From Gari tellinella (lineage: Eukaryota > Mollusca > Bivalvia > Cardiida > Psammobiidae), in assembly GCA_922989275.2 (NCBI GenBank), contig OV277861.1, positions 40,736,623-40,800,622 on the forward strand: a DNA stretch of 64,000 nucleotides, given 5' to 3'. Under the pieces are notes generated by a model that worked only from the letters and a program-made list of their open reading frames with translations, searched no databases and had not been told where the DNA came from. The translations under genes and the position numbers were made by a program. Positions 52,168-63,479 of the stretch are shown one piece after another (the first letter of the stretch is position 1; every line of letters starts with the position of its first letter).

Positions 52168-52468
52168 CTCTTTATCCCATAGCCTATTTTTAGTTTTGAA
52201 GACAAGTGACTACCTAAAGCAGGTTGAAAGTAAAGCACAATGCACAATCGTAGAAAACAACCCTTGATATTGGTCATAAATTGCCTTAAGGCAATTGCAT
52301 TCTGCTTTACTCTCAGCCTGCTTTAAGCTATCATCTGTTATAATATAGAAAAATTTTCAAATGATTTTAATTTGTTACAGTATATATAAATTGGAACTAT
52401 TTTCTTCAGTAGAGGAATTATAAATTAAAGGCATAAAAAGGCGTATTTATAGGGTTATATTGGTTAAA
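52168..52468 (+). mobile_element. Family A element with loop insert
   Basis: CTCTTTATCCCATAGCCTAT ... TTTATAGGGTTATATTGGTTAA. About 45 foreign bases are inserted between the two arms of the palindrome. Confidence 0.75.
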
Positions 52469-52712
52469 GAACGTATGCATTTAAAATTACTGCTGCGAAA
52501 TAAGACCAACTTAGATAAAAATGATGTTAAGGCTTATAAAGTGGGGTGATTTGCATAAAAAGATGACTTCTGCCAATGATTTTAGAATAATGCTCTTGGA
52601 ATGCAGGATTTGAGCTCTGAAGATATTTCACCTGATTAGGATCCACAGTTTTTCACTTTGAGCAAATTTAGGGGAAAATGCTCTTAATTCAGGGTTTAGT
52701 TTTATTGTTCCT

Positions 52713-52970
52713 TTAACCCATTACCCCATAGCCTACATGTTTCTAGTTTTGAAGACAGGTGATCTCTTAAAGCAGGTTGAAAGTAAAGCAGAATGTGCCT
52801 TAAGGCACATTCTGCTTTTTATTTTCAGCCTGCTTTAAGCTAACATCTGTTAGAATATAGAAAATATATCCAAAGAAACATATTCATGACTGTATAAAGG
52901 GAAACTATTTTGTTCAGTGGAGGAATAATCAAAAGACGTAAAAAGGCATATTTATGGGATAATGGGTTAA
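52713..52970 (+). mobile_element. Family A TTAA MITE (complete)
   Basis: TTAACCCATTACCCCATAGC ... TTATGGGATAATGGGTTAA, loop GTGCCTTAAGGCAC. Confidence 0.92.
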
Positions 52971-53083
52971 AAATCACATTAAATTTGATTGAAAATGGGA
53001 CTAAAGGTATTATTTTGAGAAAAGAAGATAGAATTGTCTTCCAATATTTACAAGACCTTGCATGGACTAGAAATACAGCATAA

Positions 53084-53269
53084 CCTTTCTATTATGACCA
53101 CTAAAACCAAGAATAATTGACTGCATAAAAGACAGGTGACAGCTCAAAGCAAGGTAAAGGTAAAACAGAAAGCTCCTAAAGGAGCTTCACCTTGCTTTAA
53201 GCAGTCACATGCCTTAAACACCTGGTAATTAACACAATTAAGTGATGATAATAGAGAGATTTTACTGTA
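53084..53269 (+). mobile_element. Family E MITE
   Basis: TA-CAGCATAACCTTTCTATTA ... AATAGAGAGATTTTACTG-TA. Stem AAGCAAGGTAAAGGTAAAAC, shortened right arm. Confidence 0.82.
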
Positions 53270-53495
53270 AAACTGTTTTGTATCAAGACTAAGTACGTTG
53301 CCACAGATAATAACAGTGATCCTAATAAAGTGGGGTGATTTGCATAAATGCAGTTGGAAGGTGACTTAACTCTCTATGATTTTGGAATACAAAATGTATT
53401 GCCCTTTGAATTCTGGGAACTTGAAATAGTTTTGATTCAGATCAGGCCCCCAATGTGAAGCCTACTCAGGATCCAAGTTAATTTTTTCACAGGTT

Positions 53496-53747
53496 TTAAC
53501 CCATTACCTCTTAGCCTATTTCTAGCTTTGAAAACAGGTGACCACTTAAAGCAGATTGAAAGTAAAGCAGAATGTGCCATAAGGCACATTCTGCTTTACT
53601 TTCAGCCTGCTTTAAGCTACCATCTTCTAGGATATGGAAAATATTTATTCTGGTACATATTCTTGGCTGTATAAACTGGAACTTTTTTCTTCAGTGGAGG
53701 AATAAATAGGAGGCGTAAAAAGGCGTTTTTAAAGGGTAATGGGTTAA
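53496..53747 (+). mobile_element. Family A TTAA MITE (complete)
   Basis: TTAACCCATTACCTCTTAGC ... TTTAAAGGGTAATGGGTTAA, loop GTGCCATAAGGCAC. Confidence 0.92.
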
Positions 53748-53796
53748 ATAAGTGTGCAATAAAGAGAAGTTTAAACCGACTAAAAGTTTATGCAGT

Positions 53797-54052
53797 GGAG
53801 AAGACGTTATTCCTTCCTGTTTAAATGCAAATGAAACAAGAACGCAATGCACTAAAATGTGGAAAATTATAATATTTTTTTAATTTCTTACTATTTATTT
53901 TAATCTCAGTGGCAAACAGTTTGGAGCCTGATCTGAGATGCTAGGTTACTCGAATCTGCACGATCTGCATGGCTCCAAACTGTTTCAAATAAAAAATTTT
54001 TTTAGCTTAAACATGTTTTTTTGGGAAAGAATAACGGCTTCTCTATTGTATC
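53797..54052 (-). mobile_element. Family C element, reverse
   Basis: CAGTGGAGAAGACGTTATTC ... GAATAACGGCTTCTCTATTG. The hairpin right arm is scrambled (GGTTACTCGAATCTGCACGA). Confidence 0.75.
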
Positions 54053-54284
54053 CCTTGTCCAAAGTACACTGGATAAACAATTTGGATCCTAATCTGATGT
54101 CTCAGCAGCTAATGAGGATCCAAAGTTGACCCTTAATTCTATATGTCTTGAGTCAAAATGTCTCAAATCTAAACAGGAAAACTAAAAGCTGCTAGACAAC
54201 AAATTTTAAGCAGTCAATAATCTAGCAGAGACATGGATAAACCTAACTCTCCTAAGAAAACCAATAAAAATATATATCCATTAC

Positions 54285-54460
54285 AAACAGTGCAGACCAT
54301 GATCAGAGGGCTCCGTTAGGAGCCCTCTGATCAGGGTCTTCACTGTTTGTTTTCATATATTAAATATCTTACAGAAACCCCCCCAAAAAAGAACCATAAA
54401 CTTGTCCTCTTTGAATCCGGGAAAAGTCCATTTCATGGAATGGGCATTACAAGGGTTAAT
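54285..54460 (+). mobile_element. Family B-like element
   Basis: Hairpin 54286-54350 (AACAGTGCAGACCATGATCA, loop GGGCTCCGTTAGGAGCCC). The right end TTACAAGGGTTAA resembles TTAA families, but the flanks differ from B and B'. Confidence 0.6.
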
Positions 54461-54787
54461 ATCATGCTTTAAGACATTATTACCAGGCACATTGGAGTAT
54501 TAATGCAAGGCCCTTGCCAGAATAGCTTGTCCAATTATTTATGATGAATTGCATAGAAGATGATACTTGAAGGCGGATGCACAGATTTCTCAATACCACC
54601 ACTTAATTGCATCTTCTTGTTACGGAGCTGGAATTTCGGAGATTTTCCTTGCTTCGCTCTGGCAGTAACCCTTTTTTTGCCAGACAATGAAATTTGTATC
54701 CTAAATGTTGTCAGACAACATTGTCAGATGTTTATGAAATTTGCAATCCCCGTTATGATACAGAGCTCCAGATAAGGGTGTATTTAA

Positions 54788-55618
54788 ACAAGAGTTGTCA
54801 GTTAGACAAAAGAGCATGCCGGCAGCACATTTTGAAAATTAAAAGCAAAGTCTGAGGTCAAGGTCACTGAGGTCAAATTTTGTGCGTGCATGGAAAGGTC
54901 TTGACCATTATTAAATTATACACATTCATACCAAATATAGAAGCAATATCTAAAGGAACATAAGAGCTACAATATCAGCATTTTTTAAACCTAAACTCAG
55001 AGTTGAGAGTACTAAGTCCAAAGTCAAGGTCACTGGGGTCAAACGCTTTGGGTACATGGCAAGTTCTTGTCCAAATACACATGCATACCAAATATGAAAG
55101 CAATATCTCACTGGACATAGGAGTTTTAAGTATTTCTCAAATTCTAAACACAAATTTTGAAACCTTAACGTGGGCCCTTGGTTCAAGGTTAAGGTCACTA
55201 TAGGGTCAAACTTTTTTGTGTGCATGGAAAAGGTCTTATCCATATACACATGCATATCCAATAATGACAGCAGTATCTCAAGGGACATAGAAATTATGAG
55301 CATTTTCTTTAACCCATTTTATGCGTGATACACTTTTAGGTGTACCTCTATGCAAACAGTTTTGATCTCAGATCAGGCCCCACTTTGTGGGGCCTGATCT
55401 CAGATCAAAACTGTTTGCAGCTTAGTCAATATTCTATCAGAAAATGCTAAAATCTTTTGCAAATATTTGAGTTATACCCGCTGCAGACGACATTTTAAAA
55501 TGGCCTCCAAATATTACCCAGCATACAATGGGCTAAAATTCACCACAACCACAACAATTATGCCAGGGGTAGAGCAAAATCTCATCTTGTACTTGAATTG
55601 TACAGGTAAGCTAAAAAC
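54788..55618 (+). mobile_element. Helitron-like element with 166-bp tandem units
   Basis: Begins ACAAGAGTTGTCAGTTAGAC. Units carrying AAGGTCACTGAGGTCAAA, ACACATGCATACCAAATAT and GCAATATCTCA recur at 54858, 55024 and 55189. The end is hairpin CTTGTACTTGAATTGTACAG then GTAAGCTAAA. A family I element is inserted at 55309. Confidence 0.6.
55309..55536 (+). mobile_element. Family I TTAA MITE
   Basis: TTAACCCATTTTATGCGTGA ... CAGCATACAATGGGCTAA. Cassette-1-type hairpin 55353-55420 (AACAGTTTTGATCTCAGATC, loop GGCCCCACTTTGTGGGGCC). Confidence 0.85.
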
Positions 55619-55743
55619 TAAAAACTAAAATCCTTAATAATATGCCTCCACCAAACAGTATGTTAGGACTGCACTCACTAGAATTGTTGCTTTCACAGCA
55701 ATTTTGTGGAGGCGTAAAGCAGAAAACATTGAAAATAAGTAAT

Positions 55744-57042
55744 TAGTCTAAGCTGTAGACCACTTTTATTTGCGGTGAAAGGACCATACAACCTTTTGGT
55801 ACTATCTTATAGCATATTTCCTCAGGAGTTCGGAAACAATCGTCTGACGCGTATTTAGGTAGTGATAAGGGGAGATAATTGAGGTTAAAGTTGTCTGCCC
55901 TTGGATTTTTAAGCAAAAAATGATATCCTTATTGGGCTTTTATTTCATGTGTTACAGATTTAAAAGTGGTATTTTGTTAGCATTTATCAATGTAGTTTAT
56001 CTAAATACACATTTTGAAAATGTATCAGGAAAGTTTCAGACTCATTGAAATCCAAAATGGCCGCCAAAATGGCTAATTTTAGTAGCATTTCAGCTTTTCG
56101 AGCAATAACATTACTTATATTGACTACAATTGATACTCATATGGAACAATTTTAGTTGATTCGTATTGTACATCAACTTAGATATCATACTAGCTTTTTA
56201 TTTGATGAGTTTCCTGTCATCCAGTGCTGAGATAATCCAAAATGGCTGCCGTATATACCTACCTTATTAATTTCTACTTACACAACTTTTCTTGATTAGG
56301 GCCTTCATTTCCTTTGTAAGATATTCAAAATGGAATTTCATAAGCAATTATTAAAGAAGTTTCCCCAATTACATATTTTGAAATTTTTGAGGATAGTTTC
56401 AGAGCTATTGTAATCCAAAATGGCTACAGAATGGCTATTTTTAGTAACAATTAAGCTTTTCGATCAACTCAACTACTTTTATTGACTGTATTTGATATTT
56501 TATAAACAATTTTAGTTGCTTCTTATTGAATGTTAATTGAAAAAGTCCAGTAAGCTTTTATTTAGATTTTTTCCTGTCATCAAGTGCTGATAGAATCCAA
56601 AATGGCTGCCGTTTATACTTTTTTGCTATATATTTCTACTAATATAAATTTTCTTGATTTAAAAGGTTATGCAAATATTTAATGTTTGTGTCTTTCCATG
56701 TCATTGTGCCAAACATAGTTCAATCTGATAAATGCTGAAGTTGGTAATGCTTTGACAGGATAATAGTGGCCTTTATTGACCACCATACAATTAAAATGTT
56801 TATTAGATCAATATTGATTTTGTCTGATACAGATAACTATAAGGATAGATGTGCCAATAAAGGGGATATTTCTTTCAAATGTTGAACCTATTTATTATTA
56901 CTTAGTATCAGAATAAATGGATATAATGTGTAGCGCTGTATTAAAGCCTATATTTTGTTCCGGGTTGTGTAATGTACATGTACATAAAACACATATTTGT
57001 CACTAGTTTTCGCGGGTTAGTGAAAATTGTTATTTTCAGTTT
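55744..57042 (+). repeat. Left long terminal inverted repeat
   Basis: Pairs with 60379-61656. The outermost 120 bp (to ATAAGGGGAGATAATTGAGG) are nearly identical to the partner. The inner part, ending ACTAGTTTTCGCGGGTTAG, shows more substitutions and small indels. Confidence 0.88.
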
Positions 57043-57215
57043 ATTGTTATGTATATACATGGAGAATATTCGTCTAACATGGCCGAATCAAGGTTTATCA
57101 AGCAATGCATTTAATAAGTGGTCCAAAGCCTGGGTCAGTCGGTGGTGTTTTTTTTTCAAATCTACGGAAACAAATATGGGACTTAAGTTAACTACTTAAT
57201 GGTACAAAAAGCACC

Positions 57216-57643
57216 ATGAAGCTAAATACCCTTTTCACTTATTTAACGGATTCACTGAGGAGAAACTCTGATCTTAACGAAGCTATTTTTCCCTTGTTTA
57301 CAAGTGCAATGTAGATAGATTGGAAGCTGGGTACTAATTAGTCGAGGAAGTTTGCCTTGTTCATTAACAAAACTCAGTTCTTACGTGAAGTCAAATCTTT
57401 GATGTTAAGACCTGGCACAAATGTGATTTTATCAGACGAGAGAGACGTCGTGTCTCCAAATATGTGTCCATTATTCTTCCAGTGTCATTTAATGATTCAA
57501 TAGGTAACCTTGTGAGTTTATACAGCAATGGCAATGCTCTTTTGGGTCCGATGCATTCCGTTTTTGACTTCAGAAACAGTATGGCAATGTTATATTCTGC
57601 AACCGGTATGTATTATTATAACCTATCGAAATCAAGGGGTTGA
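57216..57643 (+). pseudogene. Decayed reading frame inside the long-TIR element
   Basis: An ATG at 57216 opens a frame that stays coding-like for about 95 codons but has in-frame stops at 57312, 57339 and 57501. The coding look then continues in another frame from about 57497 to the stop at 57641, implying a frameshift. Recognisable pieces include LFTYLTDSLRRNSDL and MLRPGTNVILSDERD. I do not recognise a family. Further degraded coding-like patches may extend to about 58300. It may be the remnant of an element-encoded structural or replication gene. Confidence 0.45.
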
Positions 57644-57649
57644 TCCAAG

Positions 57650-60095
57650 AAAAAGTATCCAGGAAAATGCGAAACAATAGAAACAATAAAGACAATATGA
57701 TTATGATGATGCTCTGAGAGGTGGCGATAAGCGTCATTAAAGCAAGGGAGGTCATGCGCCATCACAGTTGAAAAGGAACTTTAAATAAATTCTAAATAGG
57801 AATCATAGTATTATAGAGAAAGTAACTAAAACAGATCAAGATTCTTTGACATCTGACCATTGAATGTTCTCAAGGATCACGTTCCTGAAACACTAATAGA
57901 CTCCAAAGGCGTTGCGATTTGAACTTTCTTTCATACAATTATGCTACATTGATGTTCTCAATGAAGGTGGTAATCCTCACAGGCTTGAAGTCTGGGTGAC
58001 AGGACTAGCAGGATTTCCCGCAATTGAAGTTCGTTCAATGATCAAACATTAATTGAACTTTTCTTTCCAAACAGACATAATAAAAGGCAATGAAATCAAA
58101 AGGGCAAATTTGACTACAATTCAACTGTACTGGCAATATCTTCTTTGCAATGCTGAATCAAAGACCTAGAAAAAGGCCTACGGTATTAACTACATGAACC
58201 CTTAACTGTCGAAAGTCTTAGTGAAGGGTCAAACTTAGCTGCAAGGTGACTTGAAGCGATTCTTAAATGAATGTGCTATACACAGGTTCAAGAGCTAGAC
58301 TGATAGTCATTGCAGGCTAGTTACAGCAAATTGAAAATTATATTCTATGAGTGTATAAAGTGTGGGTTTCATATCATATCAACTAAGTGCATGTATATTT
58401 TTGCAACCAACCGTTAATAAAGTTGAATCTTAGCAACTCTGACTACACGATTTGTCAATACATATATCTTGCTTTCTTTTACTTTAAAACATTTATAAGA
58501 GCATCTGGTTGTGGCTTTTAATCTTCGCCACCTATTCTCGCGTAACTATAGAACATGTATATATCTTATGTTGACTTATATTACATGTACTGTATAATTA
58601 TACTCTTACATATACATGGACTTCACTATCAGGTGCAGTGTCAAGTGAAAGAACAGCCTGTTTGGTCAAGACTTTTCCAGTGACATAATGTTTGCTGCAA
58701 GTCATGGAAATATAAAAACAGGAAAGCACCTCACTATGGGTCTTGGAATCAAAACCTCTCTAGAAAGGTTATTAATATTCTCAACCATATGTGCCATAGC
58801 AGAAACTACATGGGAGTAGAAGAACTGGTATAATGCCCAACTCCAGACCGGTTGTCAAACCAGTTGTGACAATCTATTAAAAGTTGACATTTTACACTCA
58901 CTTACGGTACTTCTGTCGCTTATTCAGTTTTCAGTTCTTCTACTGGCATGTGGTTTATGCAATGACTCATACGGTTCAGAATAATAATAATAATAACCTT
59001 TTTAGAACCTGTCAGGCTTTTGATACCAGAATCAGTTAGTTAGGTACTTTCCCTTTTTCCACATGACTTCCAAAATACTATTGCATGAAACAATCTTGGC
59101 CAATAGACTGTTCTTTCTCTTCTCACTGCGCCTAAAACTAAAACAGAGTTATTACATGTACATGTACCGGTATATGTAAATGCAATGTTTCTTGGACATG
59201 CTCCTTGGGAACATTCTACGCATGGCCAGCTTGCAAAGATTCTTGCTCTGATTTAGTAAATTTCTCTAGAATACTATTATCCCTATTTAGAATTTTTTTT
59301 AAACTTCCTTTTACAACTGTGATGGCAAATAACCTCCCTTGCAATCATATGAGTATCACTTATTCATGCTGAAAGTCACTCATCTTCACTTCTCAGTGCA
59401 ACATCATAATCAATCTATTGTCTTGATTGCTTCCGATGTTTCGCAGGATACTCCTTCTTGGATCGGCCCCTTGATTGTGATAAGTTAATCTGTTATCATA
59501 GAGTATACAGCTTGGGGGAATAAATATAGCAGTACGTAATTGGGATCATAGCTCAACAGTTACTGTCTATGATACACCAAAAACGCAATGTTTACGCTTT
59601 TGTATCATGTATGTCTGTTTGTTCCCCGAACCCCGAACTGGAGTCACATTACTATAGCAGCTCACATTGAATCATGAAATGACACTGGAAGAATAATTGA
59701 CACATATTTGGAGACAATACATCTCTGTTGTCTGATATAGTCACATGTTTTCTATTAGTGCCTAGGTATTTTCATCAAATGGTTTTACTTCATTTAAGTA
59801 CTTGGATTTGTCAATGTGCAACACACACTTCCTCGACTTATTGGTGTCTATCTTCCAGTCCAAATACATTGCACTTGTGAAAGATCATAATCAGTATCGT
59901 TCAAACCACAATTAAATTAGTAAAACGAGTATTTAGTTTCGGTGCGGCTTTTGAATCACTAATTAAGTTTTTAACTTATGTCCCGTATTTGTTTCCGAAG
60001 ATTCAAACTATTAAATAATAAATGCTTTGTAACACTTATTAAACGCCCTGCTTAATTTATCATGCTATGACCAGATTAACTTATATTCACCGTTG
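57650..60095. other. Interior of the long-TIR element, no intact gene
   Basis: AT-rich with scattered short frames interrupted by stops. Includes an AATAATAATAATAATAA microsatellite at 58981. No polymerase, integrase or transposase motif was found by eye. Confidence 0.45.
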
Positions 60096-60099
60096 ACAT

Positions 60100-60375
60100 T
60101 ATGGCTGCGTGGCTTAGTGGTAGAGCATCCGCTTGCAGTGCGGGAGGTTGTGGGTTCAATCCCCGGCCGGGTCAAATCAAAGACTTAAAAATTGGTAGTA
60201 ATGGCTTCCCTCCTTGGCGCTCAGGATTTCGGGTTAGCATTACAACTGGTTCGTCGGTGTCAGGATAAAGTGACCGGCCGGGTACAGTCCCATTGGTGCA
60301 CCTAAAAAGTGCCCCTGCTCGTAATTCCCGAAAGGGGCGTGAAGCAGTATAGAAAGAAAGACATACATAATAATT
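60100..60375 (+). mobile_element. tRNA-derived SINE
   Basis: The head GGCTGCGTGGCTTAGTGGTA has a Pol III A box (TGGCTTAGTGGTAGAGC) and a B box (GGGTTCAATCC), with an anticodon-stem-like CCGCTTGCAGTGCGG. The body CTTCCCTCCTTGGCGCTCAG ... CGGTGTCAGGATAAAGTGAC is the conserved central part of a mollusc-type SINE. The tail is AGAAAGAAAGACATACATAA. The GCA in the loop would read Cys, but this is a retroposon rather than a tRNA gene. It lies at the inner edge of the right inverted repeat. Confidence 0.8.
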
Positions 60376-60378
60376 TTC

Positions 60379-61656
60379 AACTGAAAATAGCAATTTCAAC
60401 AAACCCGCGAAAACTAGTGACAAATATGTTTATGTGTATTATACACCTGGGTACAAAAATAAGTTTTTATATGGTGCTACACATTATATACATTTGTTTT
60501 GAACTAGAAAATAATTAATATGTCCTACCTTTAAAAAGAAATATCCCATTTATTGACTAAAATATCCTGATAGTTATCTTTATTAGAAAAACAAACTTTA
60601 TCAAATAAATACTTTGATTGTATGGTGGTCAATGTAGGCCATAAATTATTCCTAGAAAATCATTACCAACTTCAGAATTTATCAGCATGAACTATGTTTG
60701 CCACAATGACATGGAAAGACACGCACCAAAAAATATTTGCAAAACCTGGCAAATCAAGAAAATTTGTATTAGTAGAAAATAGTAGAAAATGGTACAAACG
60801 GCAGCCATATTGGATAATATCAGCACTGGACTATAGGAATCAATCAAAATGAAAGCTTACCGGATTTCTTAGTTAATGTTTAATAAGAATCAACTAATTT
60901 GGTTAATATAATATCAATTACAATCAATAAAAGTAGTTGAGATGCTCCAAAAGATAAGTTGTTACTAAAAATAGCCATTTGGCAGCCATTTTGGATTTCA
61001 ATGAGTCTGAAACTATCCTAAAACATTTTCAAAATATGTATTTGGGGAAATTTCTTCAATAATTGATTACAAAATACCATTTTGAATCTCTAAAAAATGA
61101 AATGAAGGCCCCAATCAAGAAAATTTATGTAAGTAGAAATTAATAAGGTAGGTATATACGGCAGCCATTTTGGATTATCTCTGCATTGGATGACAGGAAA
61201 CTCATCAAATAAAAAGCTTGTATGATATCTAAGTTGATGTTCAATACGAATCAACTAAAATTATTCCATATGAGTATCAATTGTAGTCAATATAAGTAAT
61301 GTTATTGCTCGAAAAGCTGAAATGCTACTAAAATTAGCCATTTTGGCGGCCATTTTGGATTTCAATGAGTCTGAAACTTTCCTGAAACATTTTTAAAATG
61401 TGTATTTAGATAAACTACATTGATAATTGCTAACAAAATACCACTTTTAAATCTGTAACACATGAAATAAAAGCCCAATAAGGATATCATTTTTTGCTTT
61501 AAAATCCAAGGGCAGACAACTTTAACCTCAATTATCTCCCCTTATCACTACCTAAATACGGTTTCCGAACTCCTGAGGAAATATGCTATAAGATAGTACC
61601 AAAAGGTTGTATGGTCCTTTCACTGCAAATAAAAGTGGTCTACAGCTTAGACTAAA
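60379..61656 (-). repeat. Right long terminal inverted repeat
   Basis: Reverse complement of 55744-57042, from AACCCGCGAAAACTAGTGAC to GGTCTACAGCTTAGACT. Several AATGGC segments are better preserved here than on the left. Confidence 0.88.
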
Positions 61657-62055
61657 TGTAAGCACTCTGGAGTCCTGCATATATCAAACTGAGCAAAATA
61701 TAACTAATTTTTTGCTGGATTTCTTTCTTTGTAGAATCATTGGAATCTTTGGTATGATATCTATTTCAGGTTTTGTTTTGGTTTTCTTTGCATGTGACCA
61801 GCAGAATAAAAAATTTCTTTGCTAACACATTATAACCCAAATTGTTTGCAAAGAAAATATAGCTCGCCATTTGCATCGAGGTCAAGGTCACAGGCATCAA
61901 AATTTTCACATAGATGGGAATATCTTGTCTATAAATGCATGATTATGTGTGCTGAAAGCATGACATCTGTAGGTCAAAGGGTAAAGTAATGCTTTGTGAG
62001 CACTTTTCAAAACTTTAGCTCACAATTCCAAATTCAAATGCAGAGGCTGAGTATT
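61657..62055. repeat. Fragments related to the AGGTCA-type tandem repeats
   Basis: GAGGTCAAGGTCACAGGCATC and TAGGTCAAAGGGTAAAG resemble the units at 54788. The 61607-61825 plus-strand frame overlaps the inverted-repeat end and is not supported. Confidence 0.4.
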
Positions 62056-62317
62056 ATAAACCCTTTCCCCCCCATAGAAGTGCCTTTTAGCGCATTTAAT
62101 TTATTCCTCCACTGAAGAAAGTAGTTCCAATTCATACAATAATGAAATCGTACTATAAGAAATATTTTCTATTTTCTTAGGCAGATGATAGCTTAAAGCA
62201 GGCTGAAAGTAAAGCAGAATGTGCCTTAAGGCACATTCAGCTTTACTTTCAACCTGCTTTAACCAAAGTGGTCACCTATCTTTAATACTAGAAACAGGCT
62301 ATGGGGTAATGGGTTAA
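62056..62317 (-). mobile_element. Family A element (complete, reverse)
   Basis: TAAACCCTTTCCCCCCCATA ... GCTATGGGGTAATGGGTTAA, loop GTGCCTTAAGGCAC. Confidence 0.88.
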
Positions 62318-62645
62318 GGTCAAGGTCAAAGCGGTCAATATTCTAACATGAGTGAAAAGGTATATGTGCTGCAAGTATGAAAGCTGTATTAGGGTCAAAG
62401 GTGTAGAAGTTGTGAACACTAGTTCTTTAACTGCCAACACAAAAATCAATGGAAACAGAAATGACTTGGTGACAATAGAAATAGTCCTGGACATTCGTCT
62501 CGCAAGTTATTAATTGTTGTCTAAGAATTGTTGTCTAAGCACAATAATTTTAGTTAAATATCTTTTTAAATAAAAAAATACAAATTCCAGTTTCAATCAA
62601 GTATTTGGCATCTTATCTGGATTCAAACTGCTTGCAAATATGAAT

Positions 62646-62894
62646 CAGGGGTCCATTTCATAAAACTTTGTACGACAAATGTTTTCATAAGTCAGATTAT
62701 TAAAGTCTCAACAAATTTATTTATTTCTCCATCTGATCCCGTCTTGTGACATCTTTTTGGAATCGTCTTGAAAAGACGATTCCAAAGAGATGTCACAAGA
62801 CAAGATTAGATGGAGAATTAAGAAGTTAAATGTATTCTAAAGTTTTGACTTACGACAGTTTTTGTCGTACAAATTTTTATGAAACGGGCCCCTG
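62646..62894 (+). mobile_element. Family H MITE (complete)
   Basis: CAGGGGTCCATTTCATAAAA ... TTTTTATGAAACGGGCCCCTG. Hairpin CATCTTTTTGGAATCGTCTT / AAGACGATTCCAAAGAGATG. Confidence 0.88.
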
Positions 62895-62926
62895 GTCTAG
62901 ATTAGCAAAAGAAGGGTTAATAAGAA

Positions 62927-63180
62927 TCTTCTGGGCATCCAATCTAGATCCTATCGTCTTTCCAATTTTGGTCAGCATGATATGAACATGTGATATTGGT
63001 AAATATTAGACTTTCTGGCATGTAATATTGGTAAATATTAAACAGGCCGTCATGTGATATTGGCAAATGTTAGACATTGCTCTGTATATGAGCATTTCAT
63101 GGCGATTCTCATTATTTGATATCGCTCAATCAGGAAGAATTCCCTGACGTTGGTAAATAAACCTAGTTGCCTTCTTCTGG
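62927..63180 (-). pseudogene. Probable LINE reverse-transcriptase C-terminal fragment
   Basis: The reverse strand begins GAAGTCCAGAAGAAGGCAAC, reading EVQKKATRFIY. This resembles the [LE].VQ[RK][RK]A.RF[IV] motif downstream of the reverse transcriptase in Jockey/CR1-type LINEs. The frame then breaks. AACATGTGATATTGGTAAAT-type repeats follow. Confidence 0.35.
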
Positions 63181-63186
63181 ACTTCT

Positions 63187-63415
63187 TTAACCCATTGTAT
63201 GCTGGGTAATATTTGGCGGCCATTTAAACATGTCGTCTGCAGCAGGTATAACTCAAATATTTGCAAAAGATTTTAGCAGTTTCTAATAGAATACTGAACT
63301 AGCTGAAAACAGTTTTGATCTCAGATCAGCCCCCACTATGTTGGGCCTGATCTGAGATCAAAACTGTTTGCCTAGATGTACACCTAAAAGTGTATCACAC
63401 ATAATATATAATTAT
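63187..63415 (-). mobile_element. Family I TTAA MITE (reverse)
   Basis: TTAACCCATTGTATGCTGGG ... AAAGTGTATCACACATAATA. Hairpin 63307-63372 (AACAGTTTTGATCTCAGATC and complement). Confidence 0.85.
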
Positions 63416-63479
63416 CGTCTGCGACAAAAATCAAAATAAGTGTTTATGCTTTTTTAAACTAAAGAAACATTGAATATGA

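Larger units (their letters stand above)
55744..61656. mobile_element. 5.9-kb transposon-like element with 1.3-kb terminal inverted repeats
   Basis: Outer ends AGTCTAAGCTGTAGACCACT (left) and AGTGGTCTACAGCTTAGACT (right). The inverted repeats run 55744-57042 and 60379-61656. Each holds two tandem sub-units of about 364 bp recognisable by AATCCAAAATGGC.G (56049 and 56416 on the left). The 3.3-kb centre has a decayed frame (57216-57643) and a SINE. Ends in AG...CT and long inverted repeats recall Polinton/Maverick elements, but the length is far short of an intact one and no polymerase, integrase or capsid gene is identifiable. I found no clear target duplication. Confidence 0.8.

Noticed and set aside
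54560..54775. 71-codon plus-strand frame and an overlapping minus-strand frame
   Set aside because: Both strands look partly coding-like, the only acceptor-like site has a purine-rich lead, and no family signature is visible.
60102..60174. Functional tRNA-Cys gene
   Set aside because: It has A and B boxes and a GCA loop, but the acceptor stem does not close well and it is fused to a SINE body and tail.
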